DNA of 42,769 nucleotides, from NCBI GenBank assembly GCA_946622415.1, contig CAMOPX010000015.1, positions 1 through 42,769 of the forward strand, given 5' to 3'. The notes below the pieces were generated by a model, which saw nothing but the letters and a program-made list of their open reading frames with translations, searched no databases and was not told the DNA's origin. The DNA is from an uncultured bacterium (GTDB taxonomy: Bacteria; Cyanobacteriota; Vampirovibrionia; Gastranaerophilales; Gastranaerophilaceae). This document shows positions 42,527 to 42,769 of the stretch, piece by piece. Position numbers and translations under genes: made by a program. Every line of letters starts with the position of its first letter. Within the stretch, counting starts at the first letter, position 1.

Positions 42527-42769
42527 ATGAATATCTCACCCGTTAATTTATTAAACTTTAAATCATCTGCACAGAAAAATACACGATACTCTGAACCAAA
42601 AGGATCTAACTCAACATCACCCACATATGCAAATGCTTCTGCGGAAATTTTAAGAGCAAACTATTGTCCTCAATTGTCTTTCAAGGGGAAAGGAGAAGAT
42701 AGATTAGGATATAAATCACCCGAAGAAGTAGAAGAAATGCTTAGAACATTAGAAGAACCGGATTATGAT
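42527..42769 (+). CDS. Hypothetical protein, 3' partial
   Basis: An ATG at 42527, preceded by the purine-rich ribosome-binding region GGAAAGGAAAAAGG, opens a frame that runs off the window after 81 codons. The N-terminus is MNISPVNLLNFKSSAQKNTR, followed by an Asn/Ser/Thr-rich stretch and CPQLSFKGKGEDR, then acidic residues. No signal peptide. Its N-terminus resembles in composition those of the proteins at 25731 and 34479. Family unknown. Confidence 0.6.
   Translation, partial: MNISPVNLLNFKSSAQKNTRYSEPKGSNSTSPTYANASAEILRANYCPQLSFKGKGEDRLGYKSPEEVEEMLRTLEEPDYD

Noticed and set aside
42493-42546. A 17-codon frame before the last gene
   Set aside because: No ribosome-binding site, and it overlaps the better-supported start at 42527.
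1-42769. tRNA, rRNA, CRISPR, insertion sequence or phage elements
   Set aside because: No cloverleaf-like sequence, repeat-spacer pattern, transposase, integrase or attachment-site repeat was seen in the short intergenic gaps; weak RNA structures could still be missed by eye.

Overview
The window looks like chromosomal DNA of an AT-rich, non-photosynthetic relative of the cyanobacteria, most likely a gut-type Vampirovibrionia/Melainabacteria (Gastranaerophilales-like) lineage. This is inference from several cues: the block infA-rpmJ-rpsM-rpsK-rpsD-rpoA-rplQ-truA-rplM-rpsI, with the cyanobacteria-like truA-rplM-rpsI end; a DUF512 radical-SAM protein of the kind common in cyanobacteria; a cyanobacterial-style matrixin motif; and diderm markers (Kdo transferase WaaA, a two-partner-secretion exoprotein, an S-layer-homology protein). 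TAA, TAG and TGA all act as stops, so the code is standard. I see no rRNA, tRNA, CRISPR array, transposase or phage gene.

Layout. 1-3560: 3' part of a large two-partner-secretion (filamentous-haemagglutinin-like) exoprotein with a strong terminator. 3705-4970: waaA. 4967-9999 (minus): a compact run of a CooC-like ATPase, folD, alr, gcvH and rlhA. 10066-10500: rpiB, probably leaderless. 10575-15773 (mostly minus): a leucine-rich solenoid protein, a GH38 alpha-mannosidase-like enzyme, a small orphan gene on plus, a PEBP-family lipoprotein-like/periplasmic protein and a UbiA prenyltransferase. 16107-21006: the ribosomal/RNA polymerase alpha operon, closed by a terminator.

21208-26858 is the most unusual region. 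It holds a 1504-residue protein (coiled coil, glycine-rich repeats, hydrophobic segment, two intact FHA domains, C-terminal calpain-like cysteine protease), a small co-transcribed partner, and two small basic/coiled-coil proteins behind a structured leader. 26863-32428 (minus) is an envelope operon: GT-C glycosyltransferase, uppS, rdgB, a second paralogous GT-C glycosyltransferase and a Na+/H+ antiporter-family permease. UppS makes the lipid carrier that GT-C enzymes typically depend on.

32466-34273 carries a PadR-type regulator overlapping a DUF512 radical-SAM gene. 34350-36812 holds a possible 24-residue microprotein and a 777-residue membrane-associated orphan protein with an exact 47-residue periodicity. 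36809-39131 (minus) holds a signal-peptide coiled-coil protein, a FliA/WhiG-type sigma factor and a membrane-anchored matrixin metalloprotease whose start abuts the sigma stop codon. 39267-42379 holds cysE, a diguanylate-cyclase-like protein with a degenerate GDEEF signature, and an SLH-domain envelope protein. The window ends inside a further secreted-type orphan gene.
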